DNA from: Ruegeria_C sp041537905
GTDB lineage: Bacteria; Pseudomonadota; Alphaproteobacteria; Rhodobacterales; Rhodobacteraceae
Length of the DNA: 64,000 bases
NCBI RefSeq assembly: GCF_041537905.1
Contig: NZ_JBGRUO010000001.1
Span: forward strand, 248,001 to 312,000
Reading direction: 5' to 3'
Within the stretch, counting starts at the first letter, position 1. Each line of letters opens with the position of its first letter. Below the pieces are notes generated by a model. That model was not told where the DNA came from, did not search any database, and worked only from the letters and a program-made list of their open reading frames with translations. Both the position numbers and the translations under genes were made by a program. Below are positions 36,284-44,742 of the stretch, in pieces.

Positions 36284-36904
36284 TTATCCGGCTTTGGGCA
36301 GATCCTTGATCAACTGATCCAGATTGCCTTTGCGCTGATCCAGCATCGCGCCGATTTCGGTCCGCTCGGTCAGCAGCAGGTTCACGCCTTCGATGAACAT
36401 GTTGAAGAACTTTTCGCTGCCGGACTTGTCCGAGACGAGGAACGTGACCTCAAACGGTGCCTGGCCCTGCAGATACGCTGTGCTTCTGATCTCGTACCCG
36501 GCCTTGATCTTGCGGGTCGATTTTACCTCGACCCGGCCGCCAACGAACTCGCGGAACCGGCGCCCGTATTTGCGCGAGATATAGCTCTGGAACGCTGTGG
36601 TGAACGACCGCAACTGTGACCTAGAGGCCGTACGGGCATCCGGCCCCAACGCATAGCGCGCCATGATTGGCACATCCGCATAACGCACGAAGATGCGTTC
36701 GAAGTCCTTGATCATCGCGTTCTGGGATTTGCCCGAGGCGATGACTTGGTTGATGTTGGCAACAACCTCATCAACCAGCGCGCGAGCGCTTTGTTCGGTC
36801 AACGCCAAAGCGGGCATCGGCACCAGACCGGCCCCAAGGCCAGCCCCCAGACCAGCCATGGCGGTCATCACAAAAGAACGGCGGGAAATCGTATTACTGC
36901 GCAT
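36284..36904 (-). CDS. mlaC: Phospholipid-binding protein MlaC/Ttg2D family
   Basis: 206 aa. N-terminal signal with a twin-arginine motif (ISRRSFVMTAMAG) followed by a long Gly/Ala hydrophobic stretch and ALA cleavage site. The MlaC fold is indicated by VDEVVANINQVIASGK, FVRYADVPIMARYALG and RKYGRRFREFVGGRVEV. MlaC carries phospholipids across the periplasm between MlaA and the MlaFEDB complex. The start overlaps the mlaA end by 11 bp. Confidence 0.9.
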   Translation of the reverse strand: MRSNTISRRSFVMTAMAGLGAGLGAGLVPMPALALTEQSARALVDEVVANINQVIASGKSQNAMIKDFERIFVRYADVPIMARYALGPDARTASRSQLRSFTTAFQSYISRKYGRRFREFVGGRVEVKSTRKIKAGYEIRSTAYLQGQAPFEVTFLVSDKSGSEKFFNMFIEGVNLLLTERTEIGAMLDQRKGNLDQLIKDLPKAG

Positions 36905-37706
36905 AGGGGTCCTCATACGGGTCATCATACACATCCGTCCCCGTGTCGAACTCGGCATAGGGATCGGCGTAAAGGTCTAACGTAGAACCGCTGCCGCTAT
37001 TCGCAAGTTCGAAACGGCGATTTTGAAGATAGATTAAGCGGGCCTGCGCGTAGCTGTCAGCACTGCCATAGAGGATCGAATCAACCGTGTCAGAAAAATT
37101 GCCACGATCGCCCATGCGGCGCAGCACCTCGGCATAGACACCGACATTTTCGACGGGCCGCACAATGCCGAACCCCAGCGGATTGGTGATGGCGTTGGTG
37201 ACAACGCCCACGGCGTCACGGGTGGTGCTGGGCCCATAAAGCGGCAGTTCCACATAGGCCCCCTCGCCAAAGCCCCAGACATGCAGCGTTTCGCCGAAAT
37301 TGGTATCGACGCGCGGGATGTTCATCTCGGAAGCGGGATCAAAAAAGCCCGCCAGCCCATAAGTCGTGTTCAGCAGAAACCGACCGGCGGCAATGCCCGC
37401 CTCGCGCGGATTGCCCTGTAGCAGAAAATCAAGCGCCTGACCGGGATAGGACAGGTTTTCCGCGAAATTGCTGAACCCGGTCACCACGGGCGCTGGAACG
37501 ACCTTGACATAGCCTTTGGACGCCGGGCGGAAAATGGCCTTGTCGACGCCCCGGTTGAACGCATGGATCGAGCGGTTGGTATTTTCGTAGGGATCAAATA
37601 TCTCGCCGCGGGCGCGTTGTTCGGGGGTTTTGGTTGCGCAGCCTGCCATCAGAGCAGCCAGCGTCAGCGCACAAAGCAGCCGCCAGGAAGAAGTCAGATA
37701 ACGCAT
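36894..37706 (-). CDS. mlaA: Outer-membrane lipoprotein MlaA (VacJ)
   Basis: 270 aa with lipobox LMAGC (lipidated Cys23) and VacJ family strings: DPYENTNRSIHAFNRGVDK, GNPREAGIAAGRFLLNTTYG, GLAGFFDPASEMNI, ETLHVWGFGEGAYVELPLYGPSTTRDAVG. It extracts mislocalised phospholipid from the outer leaflet of the outer membrane and hands it to MlaC. The C-terminus has an acidic Asp/Tyr-rich tail (DPYEDPYAQ). Coupled with mlaC. Confidence 0.95.
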   Translation of the reverse strand: MRYLTSSWRLLCALTLAALMAGCATKTPEQRARGEIFDPYENTNRSIHAFNRGVDKAIFRPASKGYVKVVPAPVVTGFSNFAENLSYPGQALDFLLQGNPREAGIAAGRFLLNTTYGLAGFFDPASEMNIPRVDTNFGETLHVWGFGEGAYVELPLYGPSTTRDAVGVVTNAITNPLGFGIVRPVENVGVYAEVLRRMGDRGNFSDTVDSILYGSADSYAQARLIYLQNRRFELANSGSGSTLDLYADPYAEFDTGTDVYDDPYEDPYAQ

Positions 37707-37982
37707 TTAGATCTTGGTCCGCTCGAATGGTTCCGTAATTTTATTTGCGATTGAAACGCAAACCCGCAAACGGGTGTATCAGGCACACATAGTTGATCTG
37801 AGAAGAATTTAAAACCGAGTTGGTAAAATCGTGTTCTCGCGCTCGGCTTAGGCGGGGTTTCACGCCGTTCCGCAAAACCTACCGCGCGAATTCCCGCGTA
37901 AGGCCCGCACTTTTCGGGCTTCCCCCTATGCCGGTTCGCCGCTAGCGTCCGGCCAAACCAGCAACCAAAAGGAACACGGATC
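37707..37982. promoter_or_regulatory. Divergent intergenic region mlaA / ridA
   Basis: 276 bp without a gene between divergent operons; promoters in both directions are expected. The part near mlaA (37730-37830) is AT-richer. No RNA gene or operator could be recognised. Confidence 0.4.
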
Positions 37983-38441
37983 ATGAGTTTCGCTGAAAAG
38001 CTGAAAAGCCTTGGTGTCACACTGCCGGACGCGCCCGCGCCAGCAGCGAATTATGTGCCTTTCGTCAAGACCGGCAACATTGTGTATGTATCGGGCCAGA
38101 TCTCGATGAACGAAAGCGGCCTGATCAAAGGCAAGCTGGGCGACGATATGGAGGTCGAGGCCGGGGCCGAAGCGGCGCGTGTCTGCGCGATCAACCTGCT
38201 CGCCCAGGTACGCGCGGCTTGTGACGGCGATATTGAGCGGTTAGTGCGGGTGATCAAACTGGGCGGTTTTGTGAACTCGACCGCGGATTTCGGCGATCAA
38301 CCCAAGGTCATCAACGGCGCGTCGGATTTCATGGTCGAGGCTTTGGGCGATGCCGGGCGACATTCGCGGTCTGCGGTCAGCGCGGCCTCGCTGCCTTTCG
38401 GTGTCGCCGTTGAAATCGAAGGCATCTTCGAGGTGAGCTGA
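37983..38441 (+). CDS. RidA family protein
   Basis: 152 aa of the YjgF/YER057c/UK114 superfamily: NIVYVSGQISMNESGLIKGKLG, RLVRVIKLGGFVNSTADFGDQPKVINGAS and HSRSAVSAASLPFGVAVEIEG (Arg of the active-site pocket). RidA members hydrolyse reactive enamines/imines; this longer subgroup is less characterised. Its stop shares one base with the GDPD start (TGATG). Confidence 0.92.
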   Translation: MSFAEKLKSLGVTLPDAPAPAANYVPFVKTGNIVYVSGQISMNESGLIKGKLGDDMEVEAGAEAARVCAINLLAQVRAACDGDIERLVRVIKLGGFVNSTADFGDQPKVINGASDFMVEALGDAGRHSRSAVSAASLPFGVAVEIEGIFEVS

Positions 38442-39211
38442 TGCGGCCTGAATTGCCCGCCGCCTTTCTGGGCGCACCGATCACGCACCGGGCTCTGCAC
38501 GATGTCAGTCAGGGCCGCCCGGAAAACAGCCGGGCCGCGATCCGGGCCGCGATCACAGCCGGTTACGGGATCGAGATCGACCTGCAACTGACCCGTGACG
38601 AGCAGGCCATGGTGTTTCACGACTATGAGCTGGCGCGCCTCGCAGGTCAGCCGGGCGTGATCCGGTCCTTGGTTGCGGCCGAAGCCAGCGCCACGCCGCT
38701 GCTGCATGGCGATGGCGAGGGTATCCCCGGCCTGCCCGAGATACTGGAACTTGTGGCGGGTCAGGTGCCGCTGCTGATCGAATTGAAGGATCAGGACGGC
38801 GGCATGGGACCGAACGTCGGCCCGTTGGAAAGGGCCACGGCACAGGCTTTGACGGGCTATTCCGGCCCGGTCGCGGTGATGTCCTTCAACCCCAACAGCG
38901 TGGCCGAGATGGCGCGGCTGGCCCCAGACCTCCCGCGCGGGCTGGTCACCAGCTCTTATCGGGCGGAAAAGTGGCCGCTCTCTGCCGCCACTCGCGACCA
39001 TCTGCGCGAGATCCCCGATTACGACACGGCCCAGGCGAGCTTCATCAGCCATGAGGCCGGTGATCTGGATCGGCCCCGCGTGGCCGAGTTGAAGGCGCAG
39101 GGCGTGCCGATTCTCTGCTGGACAGTTCGCAGCCCCGAGCAAGAGGCGAAAGCCCGCGCGGTGGCCGACAATGTGACATTCGAAGGCTATCTTGCCGCCC
39201 ATCCGGGTTGA
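38441..39211 (+). CDS. Glycerophosphodiester phosphodiesterase
   Basis: 256 aa TIM-barrel GDPD: THRALHDVSQGRPENS (catalytic His and ENS), YGIEIDLQLTRDEQAMVFHD (Glu, Asp metal ligands; catalytic His), PLLIELKDQ and a C-terminal ILCWTVRSPE. It hydrolyses deacylated phospholipids to glycerol-3-phosphate and an alcohol. No signal peptide, so cytosolic like UgpQ. Second gene of the ridA-GDPD-GNAT-phhB run. Confidence 0.93.
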   Translation: MRPELPAAFLGAPITHRALHDVSQGRPENSRAAIRAAITAGYGIEIDLQLTRDEQAMVFHDYELARLAGQPGVIRSLVAAEASATPLLHGDGEGIPGLPEILELVAGQVPLLIELKDQDGGMGPNVGPLERATAQALTGYSGPVAVMSFNPNSVAEMARLAPDLPRGLVTSSYRAEKWPLSAATRDHLREIPDYDTAQASFISHEAGDLDRPRVAELKAQGVPILCWTVRSPEQEAKARAVADNVTFEGYLAAHPG

Positions 39212-39257
39212 AGCGCGCCAAGCAGGACACAGATAAACACCAAGGTGCGGAGGACAG

Positions 39258-40445
39258 ATGGATCAGGCGCAGGTCGAAGTTCGGGTTCTTGGGTCCCTGT
39301 CGCAGGTGGCGGCGGCGGAGTGGGATGCGTGCGCCTGCCCCGAGGCCACTGATGGCGGGCGCTCCTTTGATCCATTCACCACCCACAGGTTCTTATCCGC
39401 TCTGGAAGAGAGCGGATCGGTGGGGCCCGGCACCGGCTGGCAACCGCAATATCTGACAGTCCATCTGGACGGGCAGATGGTTGCGGCGGCGCCGATGTAT
39501 GCCAAGTCGCACAGCCAGGGCGAGTATATCTTCGATCACAACTGGGCCCATGCCTATGAACATGCCGGCGGGCGCTACTACCCGAAGCTGCAGATCGCCG
39601 CGCCCTTCACCCCCGCCACCGGCCGCCGGTTTCTGACCCGACCCGGCTATGAGACCGTCGGCATATCGGCACTAACCCAGGGCGCAGTGCAGCTTGCCTC
39701 AGAAAATCAGATATCGTCCCTGCACGTCACCTTCTGCACCGAGGCCGAGGTTGAAGCGGGCACGCAGATGGGCCTGATGCATCGCACGACGCAGCAATTT
39801 CACTGGCTCAATGACGGGTATGCCGATTTCGACGGGTTTCTAGCCGCGCTGTCCTCGCGCAAACGCAAGACGCTGCGTAAGGAACGCAGGCAGGCACAAG
39901 GGTTTGGCGGCGAGATTCGCACCTATACCGGTGCTCAGTTGCGACCCGAACATTGGGACGCCTTCTGGACCTTCTATCAGGACACCGGCGCCCGAAAATG
40001 GGGCTCGCCCTATCTGACGCGACCGTTCTTCGATCTAGGGCATGAGACGATGGCCGATGATATCGCACTGGTTTTTGCCGAACGTGACGGCGTTCCAATT
40101 GCCGGTGCGCTGAATTTCATCGGTCGCGAGACGCTATACGGGCGCTATTGGGGCTGTATCGAACATCACCCCTGCCTGCATTTCGAGCTGTGCTATTATA
40201 GGGCCATCGATCTGGCAATTGCCCTTGGTCTGAAGCGAGTCGAAGCCGGCGCGCAGGGTGAACACAAACTGGCGCGCGGCTATCTTCCCACACAGACCCA
40301 CTCGCTGCATTGGGTCGGGGACCCGAATTTCGCCGATGCCATCGCGCGCTATCTTGATGCCGAGCGCGAAGCAATTGACGAAGAGATCGAACTGCTGACC
40401 GACTATGGCCCGTTCAGAAAACCAGATGTGGAGGAACAGCAATGA
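39258..40445 (+). CDS. GNAT family protein of the DUF482 group
   Basis: 395 aa. Recognised by EWDACACPEATDG and DPFTTHRFLSALEESGSVG near the start, then HNWAHAYEHAGGRYYPKLQIA, PFTPATGRRFL, KRKTLRKERRQAQGFGGEI and AGAQGEHKLARGYLPTQTHSLHW. This FemAB/GNAT-like family has been annotated as peptidoglycan-related, but its substrate is not established. Stop overlaps phhB by 4 nt. Confidence 0.88.
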   Translation: MDQAQVEVRVLGSLSQVAAAEWDACACPEATDGGRSFDPFTTHRFLSALEESGSVGPGTGWQPQYLTVHLDGQMVAAAPMYAKSHSQGEYIFDHNWAHAYEHAGGRYYPKLQIAAPFTPATGRRFLTRPGYETVGISALTQGAVQLASENQISSLHVTFCTEAEVEAGTQMGLMHRTTQQFHWLNDGYADFDGFLAALSSRKRKTLRKERRQAQGFGGEIRTYTGAQLRPEHWDAFWTFYQDTGARKWGSPYLTRPFFDLGHETMADDIALVFAERDGVPIAGALNFIGRETLYGRYWGCIEHHPCLHFELCYYRAIDLAIALGLKRVEAGAQGEHKLARGYLPTQTHSLHWVGDPNFADAIARYLDAEREAIDEEIELLTDYGPFRKPDVEEQQ

Positions 40446-40735
40446 CCGAACGCCTCAGCGACGAAACACGTGGCCCTCTGCTGCAGCCCCTGTTCGACAA
40501 TGGCTGGACAATGATCGAGGATCGCGACGCTATCACCAAGACCTATATCTTTGACAATTTTGTCGATGCGTTCGGCTGGATGACGCGGGCGGCGATCTGG
40601 GCCGAGAAATGGAACCACCACCCCGAATGGAGCAACGTCTACAAAACGGTGCAGGTGGTGCTGACCACCCATGACGTCGATGGCCTGTCATCGCTGGACG
40701 CCAAGCTGGCACGCAAGATGGATTCGCTGGTCTGA
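40442..40735 (+). CDS. phhB: 4a-hydroxytetrahydrobiopterin dehydratase
   Basis: 97 aa, the pterin-4a-carbinolamine dehydratase fold. The active-site string AEKWNHHPEWSNVYKTVQVVLTTHDV contains the paired His residues. It regenerates tetrahydrobiopterin after phenylalanine hydroxylase, but in genomes like this may serve another pterin-linked role, as no phenylalanine hydroxylase is visible in the window. ATG overlaps the upstream stop. Confidence 0.94.
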   Translation: MTERLSDETRGPLLQPLFDNGWTMIEDRDAITKTYIFDNFVDAFGWMTRAAIWAEKWNHHPEWSNVYKTVQVVLTTHDVDGLSSLDAKLARKMDSLV

Positions 40736-40758
40736 GGCAATCGTGGCGCAAAGGGAAA

Positions 40759-40780
40759 CCGGGCTCTGGTCAGCGCCCGG
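40759..40780. terminator. Hairpin between convergent phhB and EF-hand genes
   Basis: CCGGGC (40759-40764) pairs with GCCCGG (40775-40780) across a 10-nt loop. Flanking A/T-rich sequence (ATTCAAATTAAACCC on one side, AAAGGGAAA on the other) would allow termination in both directions. Confidence 0.5.
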
Positions 40781-40804
40781 CCCGATTCAAATTAAACCCT
40801 TAGT

Positions 40805-41155
40805 TCAGTTCAACCGCCCGTCACCGTCCTTGTCGGCGGCGTTGAAATCCTCGGCCATCTGTTCTGACAGCTCGGTTTTCGAGACTTTGCCGTCCCCGTT
40901 GGCATCGGTGCTGGACATATGATCGCCCGCTCCCGCCGCATCCATTTCTGCGGCGCTCAGGCTCCCGTTCTTGTTGGTGTCCATCTGATCAAACGCGAAG
41001 TTGGAGAAATCCTGATACTCGGGTCCGGACACGATCCCGTCGTCGTTCTTGTCGAGGGCCGCGAGACTGGCCTCGCCGATCTCATCCGCTTGGGCCGATG
41101 CAGCCCAGGCCAGGCCCAGCAGGGCACCGGTCAGAAAGACTTTGCTCATTGTCAT
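40805..41155 (-). CDS. Secreted EF-hand calcium-binding protein
   Basis: 116 aa with a signal peptide (through ASAQA) and four EF-hand loops: DKNDDGIVSGPEY, DTNKNGSLSAAEM, DANGDGKVSKTEL and DKDGDGRLN. The last loop ends at the stop codon, so it lacks its twelfth Glu and exit helix. A periplasmic calcium-binding role is likely. ATG at 41155, 8 nt after AAGGAGGG. Next to a lipoprotein gene on the same strand. Confidence 0.85.
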   Translation of the reverse strand: MTMSKVFLTGALLGLAWAASAQADEIGEASLAALDKNDDGIVSGPEYQDFSNFAFDQMDTNKNGSLSAAEMDAAGAGDHMSSTDANGDGKVSKTELSEQMAEDFNAADKDGDGRLN

Positions 41156-41168
41156 TGTCTTGCCCTCC

Positions 41169-41417
41169 TTATCCGCAAGCATAGCGGTTGCCCGCCACAG
41201 CGCCTGTACCGGCGCCCGCTGCAGTCAGGATGGTTCGACCCGTCCCACCGCCGAATTGACTGCCAATCGCCCCGCCGATCAGCGCGCCGCCAAGCGAGCC
41301 GCTCAGACAGGCAATTTCGTGTTCCCGTTGGCGCTGCTGCTCTGGCGTTGCCGCAGGTCCGCAGGCCTGCAATACGCCCATAGCGAGCATTGAAAAAATA
41401 GCCAGCGTTCGATTCAT
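41169..41417 (-). CDS. Glycine-zipper lipoprotein
   Basis: 82 aa. Lipobox LQAC after a short signal, then charged PEQQRQREHEIACL, then a glycine-zipper (GSLGGALIGGAIGSQFGGGTG, AAGAGTGAVAG) as in the 17-kDa/Rickettsia-type outer membrane lipoproteins. A CACGGGAGG ribosome site precedes the ATG at 41417; longer upstream reading lacks one. The gene ends 14 bp before the EF-hand start, suggesting co-transcription. Confidence 0.82.
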   Translation of the reverse strand: MNRTLAIFSMLAMGVLQACGPAATPEQQRQREHEIACLSGSLGGALIGGAIGSQFGGGTGRTILTAAGAGTGAVAGNRYACG

Positions 41418-41533
41418 GTCATGTGACCTCCCGTGCTGAGCCCCAGAGAACAACCCTTTCGTGCAGCAGGCAAGCCAATAGATCGGGAACGGGGGAGTTT
41501 TTGGCCCCCATTCCCACAAATTTAATCTAACGC

Positions 41534-42019
41534 TTACATTTCATCCAGAAGCGCTTCGCCGGCGGAGGTTTCGCAGACGCCCGGATTATCCTCCACATGC
41601 AGCGCCACAACCTTGCCGTTGTCGACCAGCATCGCATAGCGCTTGGAGCGCGCGATCAGCCCGGCGGGTGGCGCGTCAAATCGCATACCGATTGCATCGG
41701 TAAAGCTGCTTTCCGCATCCGCCAGCATGGTCAGTCCGGCCTCGGTCGCACCGGTCGCCTCACCCCAGGCATGCATCACAAAGGGATCGTTTACCGACAC
41801 GCAGATGATCTCGTCGACACCTTTGTCGCCAAAGGCAGCCTTGGTGCGGATGAAGCTGGGTACATGGGCCGAGCTGCAGGTCGGCGTATAGGCGCCGGGC
41901 ACCGCAAAAACTACCACCTTGCGCCCGTTTATCTTGTCGGAAAGTGTCACCGGTTCAGGCCCTTCGGACCCTATCCGGGTCATGGTCGCGTCGGGCAGAG
42001 TGTCACCAACTGAAATCAT
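41534..42019 (-). CDS. Peroxiredoxin (Prx5/AhpE-like)
   Basis: 161 aa. Peroxidatic Cys48 in GAYTPTCSSAHVPSF, the family DLPDAT-like start (GDTLPDATMTRIG) and second Cys149 (VEDNPGVCETSAGEALL), which matches the resolving Cys region of glutaredoxin-dependent Prx5 enzymes. It reduces peroxides in the cytosol. ATG at 42019; the frame is open further upstream without a good start. Confidence 0.93.
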   Translation of the reverse strand: MISVGDTLPDATMTRIGSEGPEPVTLSDKINGRKVVVFAVPGAYTPTCSSAHVPSFIRTKAAFGDKGVDEIICVSVNDPFVMHAWGEATGATEAGLTMLADAESSFTDAIGMRFDAPPAGLIARSKRYAMLVDNGKVVALHVEDNPGVCETSAGEALLDEM

Positions 42020-42117
42020 CTTGTTTTTTCCTTTTGGTTGGATTTGCGGAACGTCGTTCGCTTGCATATAGCTGGACGCAGACGTGATACCATCATTATC
42101 GGATCGGGCGAGAGAAA

Positions 42118-43329
42118 ATGAGCCATATTGTCGTGATCGGCGCAGGACAGGCGGGATCGTCACTGGTTGCCAAACTGCGCAAGGACGGGTTCGACGGCGA
42201 CATAACGCTGATCGGAGCCGAGCCCATCCTGCCCTATCAGCGCCCGCCGCTGTCCAAGGCCTATCTGCTGGGCGAGATGGAAAAAGAACGCCTGTTTCTG
42301 CGCCCCGAGAGCTTTTACGCCGAGAACAACATCACCCTCAAACTGGACCAGCACGTCAAGGCGATCGATCCGGTCGCAAGAACCGTGACGCTGGAGGGCG
42401 AAACACTCAGCTATGACCAGCTTGCTCTGACCACAGGCTCGCATCCACGCCGCCTGCCAGCCGCAATCGGTGGCGATCTGGAGGGCGTCCATGTGGTGCG
42501 CGATCATGCCGGGATCGACGCGATGGCCCCGGCGCTGCGCGAACACGCGCAGGTGCTGATCGTGGGCGGTGGTTATATCGGGCTTGAGGCCGCAGCGGTC
42601 TGCGCCAAGAAGGGTGTGAAAGTGACACTGGTCGAGATGGCCGACCGCATCCTGCAACGGGTCGCCGCGCCCGAAACCAGCGACTATTTCCGCGCACTGC
42701 ATGAGCGTCATGGCGTCGATCTCCGCGAGGGCGTCGGGCTGGATCGTCTGACCGGCGAAGCGGGCAAAGTGACCGGCGCCGTGCTGACGGATGGATCGCA
42801 GATCGCGGTTGATTTCGTGGTCGTTGGCGTCGGGATCGTCCCGGCGACGGAACTTGCCGAGGCGGCGGGTCTGACCCTCGACAACGGCATTCACACCGAT
42901 GATTTTGGCCGCACCTCGGACCCCCATATCTGGGCGGCAGGGGATTGCGCCTCGTTCCCACATCAAGGCGCGCGGATCCGGCTGGAAAGCGTGCCCAACG
43001 CCATCGACCAGGCCGAGATTGTCGCCGCCAATATGCTGGGTGCCGAGAAACCTTACGTGGCGCAGCCCTGGTTCTGGTCCGATCAGTATGACGTGAAACT
43101 TCAGATCGCGGGACTGAACACCGGCTATGACCGGGTGATCACCCGCGATGGCAGCGGACAGAGCAAATCGTTCTGGTATTATCGCGGCGATCAGCTTGTG
43201 GCCGTGGATGCGATGAATGACCCGCGCGCCTATATGGTCGGCAAGCGACTGATCGATATGGGCAAGACCGCTGATCCGGCCATCGTCGCCGACCCCGACG
43301 CGGACCTGAAACCCTTGTTGAAGGCGTGA
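42118..43329 (+). CDS. FAD-dependent ferredoxin reductase-like oxidoreductase
   Basis: 403 aa. FAD Rossmann VVIGAGQAGSSLVAKLR, LPYQRPPLSKAYLLG (the signature of rubredoxin/putidaredoxin/rhodocoxin reductases), NADH Rossmann VLIVGGGYIGLEAA and the second FAD motif HIWAAGDCASFP. C-terminal reductase domain (PWFWSDQYDVKLQIAGL). It passes electrons from NAD(P)H to a small ferredoxin; no partner is visible nearby. The stop overlaps the rsmD start (GTGA). Confidence 0.93.
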   Translation: MSHIVVIGAGQAGSSLVAKLRKDGFDGDITLIGAEPILPYQRPPLSKAYLLGEMEKERLFLRPESFYAENNITLKLDQHVKAIDPVARTVTLEGETLSYDQLALTTGSHPRRLPAAIGGDLEGVHVVRDHAGIDAMAPALREHAQVLIVGGGYIGLEAAAVCAKKGVKVTLVEMADRILQRVAAPETSDYFRALHERHGVDLREGVGLDRLTGEAGKVTGAVLTDGSQIAVDFVVVGVGIVPATELAEAAGLTLDNGIHTDDFGRTSDPHIWAAGDCASFPHQGARIRLESVPNAIDQAEIVAANMLGAEKPYVAQPWFWSDQYDVKLQIAGLNTGYDRVITRDGSGQSKSFWYYRGDQLVAVDAMNDPRAYMVGKRLIDMGKTADPAIVADPDADLKPLLKA

Positions 43330-43907
43330 GGATCGTCGCCGGACAGTTCCGGGGGCGGGCGCTGGCCTCGGTTGGCAAGGGTGATGCAGGCGCGCATCTG
43401 CGCCCGACAACCGACCGGGTCCGCGAGAGCCTGTTCAACGTGCTGGCTCATACCGGTGCCCTGCCCGAGGCGCGGGTTCTGGACTTGTTCGCGGGCACCG
43501 GCGCGCTGGGGCTTGAGGCCCTGTCGCGCGGCGCGGCTCATGTCACCTTCGTCGATGACGGCCGCGCAGCGCAGAGCCTGATACGCAAGAATATAGAGAT
43601 CACGCGCAGTGCGACGCAGACCAATCTGCTGCGCCGGGATGCCACGCGCCTGCCGCAGAACCCCTATGCCGCCTATACCCTGATCTTCCTCGACCCGCCT
43701 TATGGCAAGAACCTTGGGCAAAAGGCGCTGAACGCAGCGCTTGAGGGTGGTTGGATCGCGGATGACGCGCTGATTGTCTGGGAAGAAAACCAGCCGATGG
43801 CCGCCCCGGACGGGTTTTCGCTGCACGATCAGCGCAAATACGGCGACACCCATATCTCGCTGATGTGGCGGGATCACATCTCGAAAGCAGACGCTCAACA
43901 TGCATGA
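43326..43907 (+). CDS. rsmD: 16S rRNA (guanine966-N2)-methyltransferase
   Basis: 193 aa. RsmD patterns: MRIVAGQFRGRAL, LRPTTDRVRESLFNVL, SAM-binding VLDLFAGTGALGLEALSRGA and catalytic DPPY (LIFLDPPYGKN). It methylates G966 of 16S rRNA during 30S assembly. GTG start overlapping the upstream stop; 8-bp overlap with the HAD gene. Confidence 0.96.
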   Translation: MRIVAGQFRGRALASVGKGDAGAHLRPTTDRVRESLFNVLAHTGALPEARVLDLFAGTGALGLEALSRGAAHVTFVDDGRAAQSLIRKNIEITRSATQTNLLRRDATRLPQNPYAAYTLIFLDPPYGKNLGQKALNAALEGGWIADDALIVWEENQPMAAPDGFSLHDQRKYGDTHISLMWRDHISKADAQHA

Positions 43908-44535
43908 TCTGGTGATTTTCGACTGCGATGGCGTGCTTGTGGACAGTGAAACAATGACCAACCAGTGTCTGATCGACAATCTGGCGCGCTACGGGCTGGA
44001 ATTGGGTCTGGAGGATGCGCTCGGCTTTTTTGTGGGCGGCACGATGACCGGCGTTATGAAAAAAGCGCGCGAGCTGGGCGCGGACCTGCACGATAACTGG
44101 ATCGATGAGATCTATGGCGAAATCTACGCGCGACTGCGCGCGGGTTGCCCTGTCATCGAAGGCGTTCCCGATCTTCTGGACAGGTTGGATATGCATGGCA
44201 CGCCGTTCTGCGTTGCCTCCAATGGTCACGAAGCTAAGATGGAGATCACGCTGGGCCAGAACGGCCTTTGGCCTCGGTTCAACGACCGAATGTTCTCCGC
44301 CCATGTGCACGGCATCGCCAAGCCCGATCCCGGCCTGTTTCAGCTTGCCGCGCTCCATTTTGGAGCACAAACCCCGGTTGTCGTCGAAGACAGCCCCAGC
44401 GGCGTAACCGCCGCAATCCGCGCCGGGATGCGCTGCCTCGCTTATGCTGCTCATAGCGACGGCGCAGAACTGCGGGATCTGGGCGCCGAAGTGTTCCACC
44501 ACATGAACGATGTGCCAGAGCTTTTGGCGCTCTGA
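43900..44535 (+). CDS. HAD-superfamily phosphatase (CbbY/phosphoglycolate phosphatase-like)
   Basis: 211 aa with motif I FDCDGVLVDSE, motif II VASNG, motif III Lys in IAKPDPGLFQLA and motif IV VVEDSPSGVTAA, plus a helical C1 cap (residues 16-85). It hydrolyses small phosphomonoesters; the substrate is not predictable. Frame-shifted overlap with rsmD implies coupled translation. Confidence 0.92.
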   Translation: MHDLVIFDCDGVLVDSETMTNQCLIDNLARYGLELGLEDALGFFVGGTMTGVMKKARELGADLHDNWIDEIYGEIYARLRAGCPVIEGVPDLLDRLDMHGTPFCVASNGHEAKMEITLGQNGLWPRFNDRMFSAHVHGIAKPDPGLFQLAALHFGAQTPVVVEDSPSGVTAAIRAGMRCLAYAAHSDGAELRDLGAEVFHHMNDVPELLAL

Positions 44536-44559
44536 CATCTCTGTGTTAGTCTATGGCCC

Positions 44560-44742
44560 ATGGATACCGTCTGGACCGGGCGCCTCGCGCCGCTGACATC
44601 AAAAACGAAGGACGCGACCGGCAAAAAGCCGACGCCGCGCCAAGGCGCGATCTTCATTCAGGATGCGGTTACCCCGTGGGGCGGGGAAACCATGCTGCTG
44701 AGCCTTCTACGCGCGCAAGCGGAGAAGGATCAGGACGAATAG
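44560..44742 (+). CDS. Small hypothetical protein (60 aa)
   Basis: MDTVWTGRLAPLTSKTKDAT..., ending LLSLLRAQAEKDQDE. Codons show strong G/C at third positions like neighbouring genes, and the frame is full-length with an ATG start 24 bp after the HAD gene on the same strand. The segment QGAIFIQDAVTPWGGETMLL looks like a folded conserved core. No family recognised. It overlaps the end of map (opposite strand) by 13 bp. Confidence 0.5.
   Translation: MDTVWTGRLAPLTSKTKDATGKKPTPRQGAIFIQDAVTPWGGETMLLSLLRAQAEKDQDE

Noticed and set aside
42160..43410. 416-aa open frame on the minus strand across the FAD reductase gene
   Set aside because: Antisense shadow; the plus strand has all FAD/NAD motifs.
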